From IMG/VR virus record IMGVR_UViG_3300025093_000071, positions 1-31,851 of that record: a stretch of DNA of 31,851 nt. One strand, written 5' to 3'. Source of the DNA: a virus. The notes beneath the pieces were generated by a model. It had not been told where the DNA came from. It did not search any database and saw nothing but the letters and a program-made list of their open reading frames with translations. This document shows positions 13,118 to 22,900 of the stretch, in pieces; positions within the stretch are counted from its first letter, which is position 1, and the number at the start of each line of letters is the position of its first letter. The position numbers were made by a program, and so were the translations under genes.

Positions 13118-15202
13118 ATGGAAAACAAACAACAAATAGTAAATGTTCTATCGGGTATTAATGAACTTGAACCACAGTTGCCTGACCATTTATCGGAACT
13201 GGTAAACTGGAAAACAGATGATTTAACCGGTGGATGGTCTAGTAAGTTAGGCTATGAAATGTTTTTTCCATATCGAAATGATTGGTCACCTTTCCAATCA
13301 ATGGGAAAGGTAGATAGTTTACATTACTTCAATAGACATCAAGGCGCACAGTACAGTATTATTTTTGAAGCAGACGGTAAACTATACCATTTGTTTGAAC
13401 ACGGAATAGCACGTAAAGAAGAGTTGGTTACAGATAGAACGATTCCACGAGGGACTGAAATAAATACACAGTATTTAAATGTTGGTCGGTTTCTTTGTAT
13501 CGTAAATGGATATGACAGACCAATCAAGTATTTAGCGTGGCCAGTAGTGCAGACGGGTACGGCAACGTTTACTCCTGCTATATTTACATTGGGTTTCCAT
13601 ACTCCTCCTGGTACTCCAAATGCGTGGGGTGTAGAAGTAGACCCTGCATCAGCCAGCACATCAAACACAGATAGTATTTCAGTGCAGTTTAAAGCCGTAC
13701 CAGAACTTGGTATGGGTGTTGATGAGGACACCAAAGTATCTAAATATCGATGGAGAGTTTCTTTTATCAACAATGCAGGAGCCGAATCACCTTTATCTCC
13801 TCCATCAGAAGAGACTTCTTGGACAGCAAATAGTGACGCATTTCGTTATGCTTGTGCGATTGAAATACCATTGGGAGACAATGGCACAATAAGTAGAAGA
13901 TTGTATCGAACCAAAAACTATTCATCGGATGGTGGGAATGATGCTTCTACATATTACTATGTTACTGATATACCTAACAACTTTGAAACATTGTATATTG
14001 ACAGTGCTCCTGATTTTGCCCTTGGAGCCACAGCACCTTCAGATTTGGACAGTATATTGTTTCCATCTTTGGATTGTAGATATATGGGGCTGTACAAAGA
14101 TTGTTTGTTTATTGATGGTGGGGCTACAAATGATACAGTTCTTTATTATTCTAATCCTTCTCGTCCTGACCAGTTTGGAGCTTTGGACTTTCTATCGGTA
14201 GGAAACAGACAAGGTGGTGGTATTACTGGATTGTTTGGATACTTTGGATACTTGTTGGTATTTCGTGAAACATCTATTGATGTGATCCAAGGAGATTATC
14301 CAAACTTTGTAGCAACACCATTTCAACAGCACATTGGCACAAAGGCAACCAATACTATTACAATGATACCTGGAGTAGGTGTTGTCTTCTTAACTGTGGA
14401 TGGTGTATATGCACTCGGTGCAAACCTTGAGTACTCAGACACTACCAATGTGGTTAAAATCTCCACAGCAATACAAGATACTATTGCCCGAATGAACACC
14501 ACCAACATAACTTTGGCAACAGCGGTATACTCAGAGAAGCACAGAGAATGGCATTGTTACTTCCCTGTTGATGGTTCATTGGTAAACAATATTGGAATAA
14601 TCTATCATACAGATAAAAGGGTTTGGTCTATACGAGAAGATTTTCCTGTGAGTAACATTGTGAAAAACTTCTCCGGGGATTTAATCTTTGGGTACACAAA
14701 AGATGCACCAACCAATGATGACCCAGCAGGACTGTTTGTTGTTTCCAAAAGAAGAACATTGGGTCAGAAGGTGGACGAGAGCAACATTGTAGATGAAGAC
14801 CCACCAACAAGTGTAATGGCTTCAGCCTGGCTTGATATGGGTGATCCTTCTTACAAGAAGAAAGTACACGGGGTGTATTTGTTTATTCGTACCGGTGGTA
14901 ACACTACATTGGAAATGGAAATCTTTAAAGATTATGATTATCATAATTCGTATAAAACAAAAGCAGTCAAGTTACAAAAGCCAGACTTTGCCGACCAGAA
15001 TGTATATGATTTGGTTTTGTTAGATAAAGACAAGTATTGGGAAGAACCTATTGTTACACCAATTCGTTTTGATGTTCACAATGCTTCTTGTTCGTGGTTT
15101 CAATGGAAGATTGAAACAACCAAAGATGTTGTTGTTGTTGGTTATGCTGTGGACTATACTGTATCTGGTACACGTATTATTGCTGGGAAGAGATTGGTAT
15201 GA
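13118..15202 (+). CDS. Tail nozzle / tubular B-like protein
   Basis: This 694-residue protein is almost entirely beta. It contains repeated propeller-like blades (for example CRYMGLYKDCLFIDGG, GYFGYLLVFRETSIDVI, GVVFLTVDGVYALGAN) and an inserted Ig-like segment (KYRWRVSFINNAGAESPLSP). Podovirus nozzle proteins (T7 gp12-like, P22 gp10-like) have this beta-propeller character and size, and follow the adaptor gene as here. It would form the channel for DNA exit. It starts one base after the previous stop. Confidence 0.68.
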   Translation: MENKQQIVNVLSGINELEPQLPDHLSELVNWKTDDLTGGWSSKLGYEMFFPYRNDWSPFQSMGKVDSLHYFNRHQGAQYSIIFEADGKLYHLFEHGIARKEELVTDRTIPRGTEINTQYLNVGRFLCIVNGYDRPIKYLAWPVVQTGTATFTPAIFTLGFHTPPGTPNAWGVEVDPASASTSNTDSISVQFKAVPELGMGVDEDTKVSKYRWRVSFINNAGAESPLSPPSEETSWTANSDAFRYACAIEIPLGDNGTISRRLYRTKNYSSDGGNDASTYYYVTDIPNNFETLYIDSAPDFALGATAPSDLDSILFPSLDCRYMGLYKDCLFIDGGATNDTVLYYSNPSRPDQFGALDFLSVGNRQGGGITGLFGYFGYLLVFRETSIDVIQGDYPNFVATPFQQHIGTKATNTITMIPGVGVVFLTVDGVYALGANLEYSDTTNVVKISTAIQDTIARMNTTNITLATAVYSEKHREWHCYFPVDGSLVNNIGIIYHTDKRVWSIREDFPVSNIVKNFSGDLIFGYTKDAPTNDDPAGLFVVSKRRTLGQKVDESNIVDEDPPTSVMASAWLDMGDPSYKKKVHGVYLFIRTGGNTTLEMEIFKDYDYHNSYKTKAVKLQKPDFADQNVYDLVLLDKDKYWEEPIVTPIRFDVHNASCSWFQWKIETTKDVVVVGYAVDYTVSGTRIIAGKRLV

Positions 15203-15831
15203 GCAAGAAGTGGACAGAAGTAGATCCAAGAGCAGATACGATTGTAGACTACAAAGAGTTTAATAGTGGATACAACGCATACAAATCTTCCTTTAATGGA
15301 AACCTGGATAGAACAACTTTACCAGATGACTTCCTTGATGAAACATCTTTGGTGGCTGGTGCATTTCACAAAGTCCAGATTACAAACTCAAATGATATGA
15401 GTGTAAAAGTTGATACGTCAACAGGCTCTGACAAAGAGTGGCGTGGAATGTCTTATGCAACATATTCTGGTGGTTGGATAGAAATAGACAGTGTTTCTGT
15501 TACACAGTTTAAAGATGGTATGTGTCATTGGGAATACAAGTTTTTGTATAACAACTATTTAAAGTTTAGTTGGAGTAACTCTCTTGTAAAGGAAGATCAA
15601 AAGGGCATTGAAGTACGGCTTCGTTGGGATGGTGTTGTGGTCTTTGAAAGTTACAAGATGCCACAGCCTGTTGGTAATGTACGGTTGATTGCTGATTTTC
15701 CAACAACAGGTGGAGATCATACAGCAACTGTAGAGATAAGACAAATACAACAAGGCACAAATGACCCAACGGATGTAAACATTGTTAATGTTTGTTCACC
15801 ATCGCATTTGTTTATAGGAAGGTGGCGATGA
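15199..15831 (+). CDS. Putative virion/tail protein, 210 residues
   Basis: This beta-rich protein is translationally coupled to the nozzle gene (ATGA overlap). The N-terminus TEVDPRADTIVDYKEFNSGY is followed by a jelly-roll-like pattern of strands (GGWIEIDSVSVTQFKDGMCH; KGIEVRLRWDGVVVFESYKM). No family was assigned. Its place among tail genes suggests a virion surface or tail-associated protein. Confidence 0.65.
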   Translation: MSKKWTEVDPRADTIVDYKEFNSGYNAYKSSFNGNLDRTTLPDDFLDETSLVAGAFHKVQITNSNDMSVKVDTSTGSDKEWRGMSYATYSGGWIEIDSVSVTQFKDGMCHWEYKFLYNNYLKFSWSNSLVKEDQKGIEVRLRWDGVVVFESYKMPQPVGNVRLIADFPTTGGDHTATVEIRQIQQGTNDPTDVNIVNVCSPSHLFIGRWR

Positions 15832-16646
15832 GTACCGTAGATAATACTGGCATTAAACGTGGCGACAAACTAACTGCATCAGATTTAAATGGTCAGTTTA
15901 CAGCAGTGAACAATGCTTTTACTTTGGATGCAGACAACTTCCGAAATGAAGCAATAGACCAGCCTTCTTTTAATACCAATCCAAATCACGGTCGGTCTGG
16001 TATTATTTTAAAAGATGCCAATACATATACGTTGTATTCAGGTACTCTTACAATCAATGCCAACACAAATGCAGAAGATGCTACACCTATTTCAGCAACA
16101 GAAGTTGGAGCACAAGCGACTGTCATTACAGCCACACAGAATGATATTCTTCGTATTTACTGGCAATATGATTTTGATACAGCAGGCAACAAAACAGCTG
16201 CACCGATTGATATAGACCGTCAGGGTTTGTGTTGGACGATGTGGCTTGAGTGGAAGACATCTAGTGGTGGTGCATATACTCCAGTAACAGGGCAGTCAGA
16301 CTTTGAAGATACATTGAATGACGGAACTAATACGAGATACGGAAGCACAACAAGTAATATGAAGGCAACTTCATTGGACTATCACGCCATACAGTTTCGT
16401 GAAAACAACAACAATCAGGCTGTGTATCCAGGAAGACGTATGGGATATGGTCAGTATTATTACAAGTTTACCAGTGACACAACATTGTATGGTCTTCGTT
16501 TGATGGTTCGTGGTATTTATGAGACTATCTATGACACAACATCTTCTGGCAATGCTTTGGCCAGTACACAAGAGAGTGGTGCTGGCGTTCACAAAATGTA
16601 CATATATCGTGCTGACTTGTCATATCTATTAATGAGGGATCAGTAA
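15828..16646 (+). CDS. Putative virion/tail protein, 272 residues
   Basis: The start is the ATG overlapping the previous stop (ATGA); an in-frame ATG 12 codons earlier lacks support. The N-terminus has GDKLTASDLNGQF, a motif close to GETLTASDTKGNL in the next gene. That shared segment may dock both proteins to the same tail component. The rest is beta-rich with many Thr, Asn and Tyr, typical of surface tail proteins. No enzymatic motif is seen. Confidence 0.65.
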   Translation: MSTVDNTGIKRGDKLTASDLNGQFTAVNNAFTLDADNFRNEAIDQPSFNTNPNHGRSGIILKDANTYTLYSGTLTINANTNAEDATPISATEVGAQATVITATQNDILRIYWQYDFDTAGNKTAAPIDIDRQGLCWTMWLEWKTSSGGAYTPVTGQSDFEDTLNDGTNTRYGSTTSNMKATSLDYHAIQFRENNNNQAVYPGRRMGYGQYYYKFTSDTTLYGLRLMVRGIYETIYDTTSSGNALASTQESGAGVHKMYIYRADLSYLLMRDQ

Positions 16647-17317
16647 TGTCTATTACATTTCCAAAGAGTTGGGTGGCTGGTGAAACATTAACTGCGTCAG
16701 ATACAAAAGGTAATCTGGATGCAATGAGAGACAAGGCACAGAAGTTATCTTCTTCAGATGTCAATACCACAAGTTCCTGGATAACGACTGCTCATATTAT
16801 GAGAGGTAGATATGATTCTGTTACTAACATTACCAATAATGTTTCTGGTGTTTTTGGTGGTAGGAATAGTGGTGGTACGTGGCAGAATGTATCTTTTGTT
16901 ACTCGTTGGATGATGCCAACTGCTTTTAACTCAAATGGCACACAGTTTGTACCACTTAGTTGCATACAACTAGACATTACACATCCACAAACAGTTTTGT
17001 TTCAGTGGTGGATGAACCATCAATCGCCTCGTGATGGTGATGGTACTGATGGTGGTACAAGATTTTTTGTTTACAAGAACGATACAAATACAGTTGGAAT
17101 GAATCACAGAGTACCTGAGCAGTTAGAGCATACATATTCTGGAAGCAATACGAATACACCGGTATTATTGGATGGTACATTTAATACCAATGGACATTTA
17201 TTGTTTGATTCTTCCAGTGAAATACTAAACTTTGGAATAGGACTAACAGCGTGGAGCAATGCCGGGAAATGCCAACAGGTTTCTTGGAGTGTCTCCATTG
17301 AATGTTTTTATATGTGA
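16646..17317 (+). CDS. Putative virion/tail protein, 223 residues
   Basis: It overlaps the preceding stop by TAATG. It shares the N-terminal LTASD docking-like segment with its neighbour. A beta-rich C-terminal part follows, with many Asn, Gly and Trp residues (SGVFGGRNSGGTWQNVSFVT). It is likely a tail-surface or fibre-associated protein; a receptor role is possible but not shown. Confidence 0.65.
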   Translation: MSITFPKSWVAGETLTASDTKGNLDAMRDKAQKLSSSDVNTTSSWITTAHIMRGRYDSVTNITNNVSGVFGGRNSGGTWQNVSFVTRWMMPTAFNSNGTQFVPLSCIQLDITHPQTVLFQWWMNHQSPRDGDGTDGGTRFFVYKNDTNTVGMNHRVPEQLEHTYSGSNTNTPVLLDGTFNTNGHLLFDSSSEILNFGIGLTAWSNAGKCQQVSWSVSIECFYM

Positions 17318-17325
17318 GGAATAAA

Positions 17326-18627
17326 ATGGATCCATTAACGCTCTCTCTTATTTTGCAATCAGTTGCGGAAGGTACACAAAAGGGTATTGGAAGTGCCATA
17401 CAAGCAGGAAGCACTATTGATAGATTGTCTCCTGAGCAGAAGACCCGTATGAAACAACTAGAGAGACAACAAGCGTTGGGGATGCTTGGAATGGATAAGG
17501 CACAACAACAACAGATTTTGTCGCAACAGTTACAGCCTGTACAGACATCGTTGCGTGAAGCAATGCAGGCACAAGCACAGCAACAACAGATTGGAGATAT
17601 AGGGCAGGGGTCTGCGTTTCGAGGCCAACAAGCATTGTTAGAGGGTGCTTCACAGGCACGTACACGAGCAACACAATCTGCACAAGAACAGATTTCAGAG
17701 TTAGATGAACTTGCCAAAGCAAGACAGTTGGCAGAACTTCAACAGTACAAAGCACAACAACAACAAAATAGACAAGCCATTGGACAAATTGCTTCTGGAT
17801 TGTTGGCTGGTGGTGCTACTGCAGCTGCAGGTATTTCCAGTGCAGAAACCGCCGCAGGACAAATAAAGTTACGTGAAAAAGCAATGGAGTCTGCATTGCA
17901 ACAAATGACAAAGAGTGCTGTGGAAACTGCACAGAAAACTCCTGGAAGTAATGATTTTAATAAAGAGGCAATAGAAACATTGCAAAGTCTTGACCCTGCT
18001 GGCGTTAATCAAAATCTTACACCAAAACAAGTAGAAGAAATTTTAGATGAAGATTTAGGAGAAGAAAGTATACGACCATATATACAGCCACAACAGGGTA
18101 TACAATCATCAACAGTTCCTGTTGATCAAGGAGAAGCACCTATTATTATTGGTGACCCAAATGCACGAGCACGACAAATTGTGCCTCCAGATATATATGT
18201 TGATCCAAATGCTCAGGCTAGACGACTTTTAAATTTTATTATAGGGGAAAGCAATAGATCCATGCAAGGAATACCAGCAATGCAATATGCAAATACTGGA
18301 ACTGCTGCAGGAATGGTTCCTTTTATTTCAGGTGTACCTGTGGGTCAAGCAATGGGTCAACAAGTCTCTGCACAAAATCAAGCCCCACAAATGCCTGTTG
18401 TACCAGAACCACAACAAGTTATTACACAGCAATTTCCAACAGAAATATTTGAAAAATCTCCAAGTTGGCTAGGGGAAGGTGGTAGAACTGAAGTAACAAA
18501 AGATTCAACAGGACAAATAACAAGAGTCATATTTATTCGGGGTAGTGATGGTAAAAGATTTGATACCAATACAAATATAGAACTATCTGCAGCTCTTCAA
18601 GACCTTGAAAGTATGGAAATAAAGTAG
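17326..18627 (+). CDS. Internal virion (ejection-type) protein, Gln/Ala-rich
   Basis: The protein has 433 residues from ATG 17326 (GAGGAATAAA upstream). The first 150 residues are helical, rich in Gln and Ala. A small-residue hydrophobic helix follows (QIASGLLAGGATAAAGISSA, about 153-172) that could insert in a membrane. The C-terminal half is Pro/Gln-rich and probably disordered, with an imperfect repeat GDPNARARQI / VDPNAQARRL. Together with the next two genes this matches the three-gene cassette of ejected core proteins in podoviruses (T7 gp14-gp15-gp16 order). The assignment is from order and composition. Confidence 0.6.
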   Translation: MDPLTLSLILQSVAEGTQKGIGSAIQAGSTIDRLSPEQKTRMKQLERQQALGMLGMDKAQQQQILSQQLQPVQTSLREAMQAQAQQQQIGDIGQGSAFRGQQALLEGASQARTRATQSAQEQISELDELAKARQLAELQQYKAQQQQNRQAIGQIASGLLAGGATAAAGISSAETAAGQIKLREKAMESALQQMTKSAVETAQKTPGSNDFNKEAIETLQSLDPAGVNQNLTPKQVEEILDEDLGEESIRPYIQPQQGIQSSTVPVDQGEAPIIIGDPNARARQIVPPDIYVDPNAQARRLLNFIIGESNRSMQGIPAMQYANTGTAAGMVPFISGVPVGQAMGQQVSAQNQAPQMPVVPEPQQVITQQFPTEIFEKSPSWLGEGGRTEVTKDSTGQITRVIFIRGSDGKRFDTNTNIELSAALQDLESMEIK

Positions 18628-18636
18628 GAGTACAAA

Positions 18637-19908
18637 ATGCCAAACTATGAGTTTTATGTTGGACTGGCTCAAAAGAGAGACCAGTATTATCAAGATGCGT
18701 ATGCTTCTGCTTATCGTGATTTGTTAGCAATATACAAGAGTGAAGTCGAGGTACAAAAGTTATTGTACGATCAACTTGCCCAGGATAAAAAATCAAACGA
18801 TGCTTTGTTGAAGTTGATTCAAAAGCCACCGGAAAATGTTGCAATGAAAGATTTAAGAGAGTTGATTTCTCTTCAGAAACAATATGAAGCATTGAGAGTA
18901 GATGCGCAAAAGGCAACTCAATCTAATAGATTAAAAGCAAGTGAACAAGTTGAGGCTAAGTATAAACTTCCAAATAGTTTTGAAGTTGGTATGCAGAAAC
19001 ATTTTCAAGATTATGCAAATAATAAAGGAATGCAGGGTCAAACACAGTTTTACAATAATGTAAAACTTGAGTTTCAAAAACTTAAAACTATGGAACAAAA
19101 AGAAGTTGCTCTTGCACAATATGCTTCTGCTTTACAAGCACAAGACCCTTCATTAGATATAACAGAATTGCAATCAGGTTTAAATGTTACACCACGAAGT
19201 GTTGAAGACATTCAAATACAATACAATAAGGAGTTAAAAGAAGAACAACAAAAATATGGTGTTGGTGTTGGTGCAGATGCACGCAGAATACAAAACAATT
19301 TAGAGGCTTTGATTGAGAAAAAGTTTAAAGATGTTGTTGCTTTAGAACAACAGCCTGACGGTAGTTTACAACTTGTAGAACTGTACAAAACACGTGTAGG
19401 CGAAACACCAACAGCAGTAGAGTTGTCTCAAATGGAGGGCTTCCAACCTATTGCACCACCAACAGAACAAGAGATACTTGCTAGAACAGCAGAGTATTAC
19501 AGGCCATATGGTACAGAAGAGTTTAAAGATTTTATGACAACAAGAGAAACACAGGCTCAAGAGAGACAACAAGAGAAACAAAAAAAGGCAGAGTTAGAAG
19601 CACAGGCTAGAAAAGCGATTGTAGATTCACTTCCTCCATATGCAAAAAAACTTGTACCTATTATTGGTGAGGTTGAAACTATAATGGATGTTGAGGATGA
19701 AGAGTTGAAAAATAAAGGTGCACCAGAAAAGTTTGGTTTTATGTTAACAACAACTCGTGACTATGATATTGCTACAGGTATTGACCAAATAGACCAACAG
19801 TTTGAAGATCCACTTGAAAGACAACGGGCATATGCTATTTTGGCAAGGGATGCCATAAAGAAACGTCGAGCAGAACGAGAAGTGACACCCAACTTGTCAG
19901 AGGATTAA
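18637..19908 (+). CDS. Internal virion protein, coiled-coil rich
   Basis: This 423-residue protein is nearly all charged helix, with long coiled-coil stretches (about 5-110 and 300-335, for example TQAQERQQEKQKKAELEAQA). It is the second member of the presumed ejection cassette. Such proteins line the DNA channel in the capsid and help span the periplasm. It starts ten bases after the previous stop with AGGAG. No motif gives a specific activity. Confidence 0.6.
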   Translation: MPNYEFYVGLAQKRDQYYQDAYASAYRDLLAIYKSEVEVQKLLYDQLAQDKKSNDALLKLIQKPPENVAMKDLRELISLQKQYEALRVDAQKATQSNRLKASEQVEAKYKLPNSFEVGMQKHFQDYANNKGMQGQTQFYNNVKLEFQKLKTMEQKEVALAQYASALQAQDPSLDITELQSGLNVTPRSVEDIQIQYNKELKEEQQKYGVGVGADARRIQNNLEALIEKKFKDVVALEQQPDGSLQLVELYKTRVGETPTAVELSQMEGFQPIAPPTEQEILARTAEYYRPYGTEEFKDFMTTRETQAQERQQEKQKKAELEAQARKAIVDSLPPYAKKLVPIIGEVETIMDVEDEELKNKGAPEKFGFMLTTTRDYDIATGIDQIDQQFEDPLERQRAYAILARDAIKKRRAEREVTPNLSED

Positions 19909-19909
19909 A

Positions 19910-22900
19910 ATGACTCCAGAGGAAAGAAAAGAGTATTTAGATAAAATCTTTGAGGATTATCAATCAGGAAAAATAACTCTTGAAGAATCAAGAAGGTTGC
20001 GTGCTCAAGTTCCTCCTGAGTTTATTCCTCCACCACCAACACCAGTTGAAACACCATTACCATATCGTCCGGTATCTGATGTTGACAAGGCTACATCACA
20101 AGCAATCGATTCAGTTGCATTACGATATAGTGTTGAGCAAGGCCTATCACCAGAAGAAGCCTATCGGAAAGCAAGAGAAGAAGTTGAAGCACAAATCAAA
20201 CCAACAACACAACAATACACACCAGAACCAGCAATAGGTTTGTCTCGTATTGTTGATGTTGAAAAGGGTTTGGTTCGGGATGCACAGACAGGAGAGATAA
20301 GACCAGGAACTTCCGCAGAACTTATTGGACAATCTTTTCTTCGACAGCGTCTTGGTACACAAGAAGACATTGAAGCCGGTTTAAAAGTACAGCGAGAACA
20401 GGCTAGACGTGAATCATTTGAACGACAAAAGAGACAAGAGTTAGCACGTATTGAAAGAGAGAAGGCTGGTGTTACTCCATTGGAAGAAATGGGTTTTCGG
20501 GCTTTGGAGTTTGGAGAAGAGTTTGGTCTTGGTACTGTACCTGAAACAGCAAAAGAAACTGCGACAGAGTATCTTATAGCACCATCTACACAGACAGGTG
20601 ATGTGTATGAAAGTACATTGAGTGCTTCATTACGTGCCATAAATACATTGCCAGCCGCAGCTGCAGCTGCATATGAGCGTACAGTTCCTGGAATGAAAGA
20701 ATCTGAAATGTACAGAATAGCAGACAGTGGAGAGTTTTTAGATCAAGTTGCTGTCAACATTGCAAACATACAAGGATTGCCAGAAGCATTTGCAACGAAT
20801 GAAGTCTTGTCTGATATAGGTGGAGAGAATGTTGCTTGGTGGGCTGGACTTGTTACAGAACTTCCAATGCCTGTTGGGCCAGGGTTAGTTGCTAAACCAA
20901 TTGTAAAAGGTTTATCAAATGCTTCAAAGACCAAAGCCACACAAAAGATGGTCGACCAAATGTTTGAAGATGTGGGTATGCAAGGAGTATCTTCAAAGAA
21001 TGTTGTTGAACGATACTCTGATAGTATTCCTGATTTTCAAAAGAATGCAAAGAGAAACAATCTTGTCAGCACTTCTTCTGAAGCAGTAGCAGAGCATCTT
21101 GCTGTATTGCATACTGTTCGGGCTGGATTAGATGCCAGTCCTGATGGGATAAAGGTTACTGATCTTGACTCCTTAAGTTCAACCCCGACTGGATTATCTA
21201 TTTTAATTAATGCTGGGCCGACTGATACACTAACAAAAGCCAACTCAGGTAAGTTTGTTACTGAGCAGTTAGACAAATTTAAAAACGCTGCAAAGACAAA
21301 TCCAGATGTTGCACGTATTTACAATGAAGGGGTATCTGCACAAAAACGAGTAACAGAAGGATTAAAACGCAGTACTACACCAAATCGTGTAGCAACAACA
21401 ACACTGACCACAGATTTTGAATCGCAGTTGGTTAAAAATAAAATAGGTCGCTTGCTTGCTGAAGGTAAGATTACAAAGAAAGACCTTGTTACAAATTTAA
21501 ACTATGCAAAAGGTAAGAAAGGAAAGTTAAGTAAGAATGATATTGCTCGTATTAATGAGAAGATAAAAAGATTTGATGACCCTTTGTTTCAAGGTGATGC
21601 CTATATATTAGACGATGTGTACTCTGCATTGAGAACAACATTACGAACACCAATTAAAGAAAGACTTCTCAACTTCTTGCCTACTGACTTATCATTGATT
21701 GCAGGTGATACAGTCATCAATACAAGTGCAAAAGGCAACCGATTTTTCAACTCCAAGAACTACAAGAAGTTTATCAATGAGCAGAAGAACTACAACCAAA
21801 ACATTTCTTTTGATGCCAAAACAAATACATACAAAGTTAATGCTTCTATCCAGGAGGACTTGGTAAAAGACATCATTGATTATTTCGGGCCAGATAGAAT
21901 CAGACAGTCAGAAGGATTAAGAGAGTTATTGTCCGATGTTCTTGAAGGTACAATCAAGGTAGGCAATAGGGACTTGGTTGGTAATGCATACAAGGCACAG
22001 GGTGCGGTACGACATCTTGGTGGTTTTAAACTGCGTGAGGCTGGAGAACAATACAGAAGAGCTGCACTTGCACCAGAGTTTCGTGGTGATGTTGTTGCTG
22101 TTAGTGAAGCACAGGAACTGAGTAAACAACTGGGCAAAGGGTTTATCGGTCAAGTTGTTAGAGATTTTAAAAACGTCAAGAAGGCCTTCTCACAGCCTGC
22201 AGAAATACTAGAAGGCATACAACCCTCTATTGGTTTTGCTGAACTCAGTAAGCAGTTAAACGGCGCGCAGGATAAGGTTGTGGAGGAAACAACCAAAGAG
22301 TTGGCACGTTTAACAAAAAAATATGGTGGTGATGGTGTTCGGGCTTTGGATGAGTTGGGTTCTGAATCATACAATATGGCTGTCAAGAGTGTAGATGATT
22401 ATACAGATAAAACTGCACAAAATGCTTTTAATGGTTCATACATTGATTACATTGAAACATTTGTAGAAGAACGATTTAAAAATGATTTGCTTCGCCGTAT
22501 TAGATATAAGATACGTCAACAAGAAAATCTTTTAAGACCCGTAGTAGATTTTGTAGGTGAAGATGAATTGTTAAAACAATATTCTCGTTTACAAAAATAT
22601 GCCAATCAAGTATCAAGAGAAGTATTACTAGACCACCAACGTTACTTTACCAAGTTGGATGCTTGGAAGTCTATGGTTACTCGATACTATGGCGCAACAA
22701 AAGTAAACGCTTTGTTGAAGGATGATTCTGGTTTCAGAAGGATTTTGCTTCCAGATGGTGCACAACTACAACCGTTGGCTTCAAACATTCTTGATATATC
22801 ATTCAGTAACTTTGTAACAATTACCAAACGAATGAAGAATCAATACCCTAGTTTAGACCCGTTAAAAACAATGGTGACAGGTAAACCAGTACCAACAATA

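Noticed and set aside
15792-15827. Upstream ATG for the 272-residue tail protein
   Set aside because: It lies deep in the previous gene without a ribosome site; ATG 15828 gives the usual ATGA overlap and a GGAAGG site.
17181-17717. 178-codon minus-strand ORF rich in Cys opposite the internal virion protein gene
   Set aside because: Antisense shadow of Gln/Ala codons (CAA/GCA read as TTG/TGC); no ribosome site and wrong strand for the arm.
20161-20640. 159-codon minus-strand ORF opposite the giant gene
   Set aside because: Ser/Arg/Cys-rich antisense shadow without a start signal.
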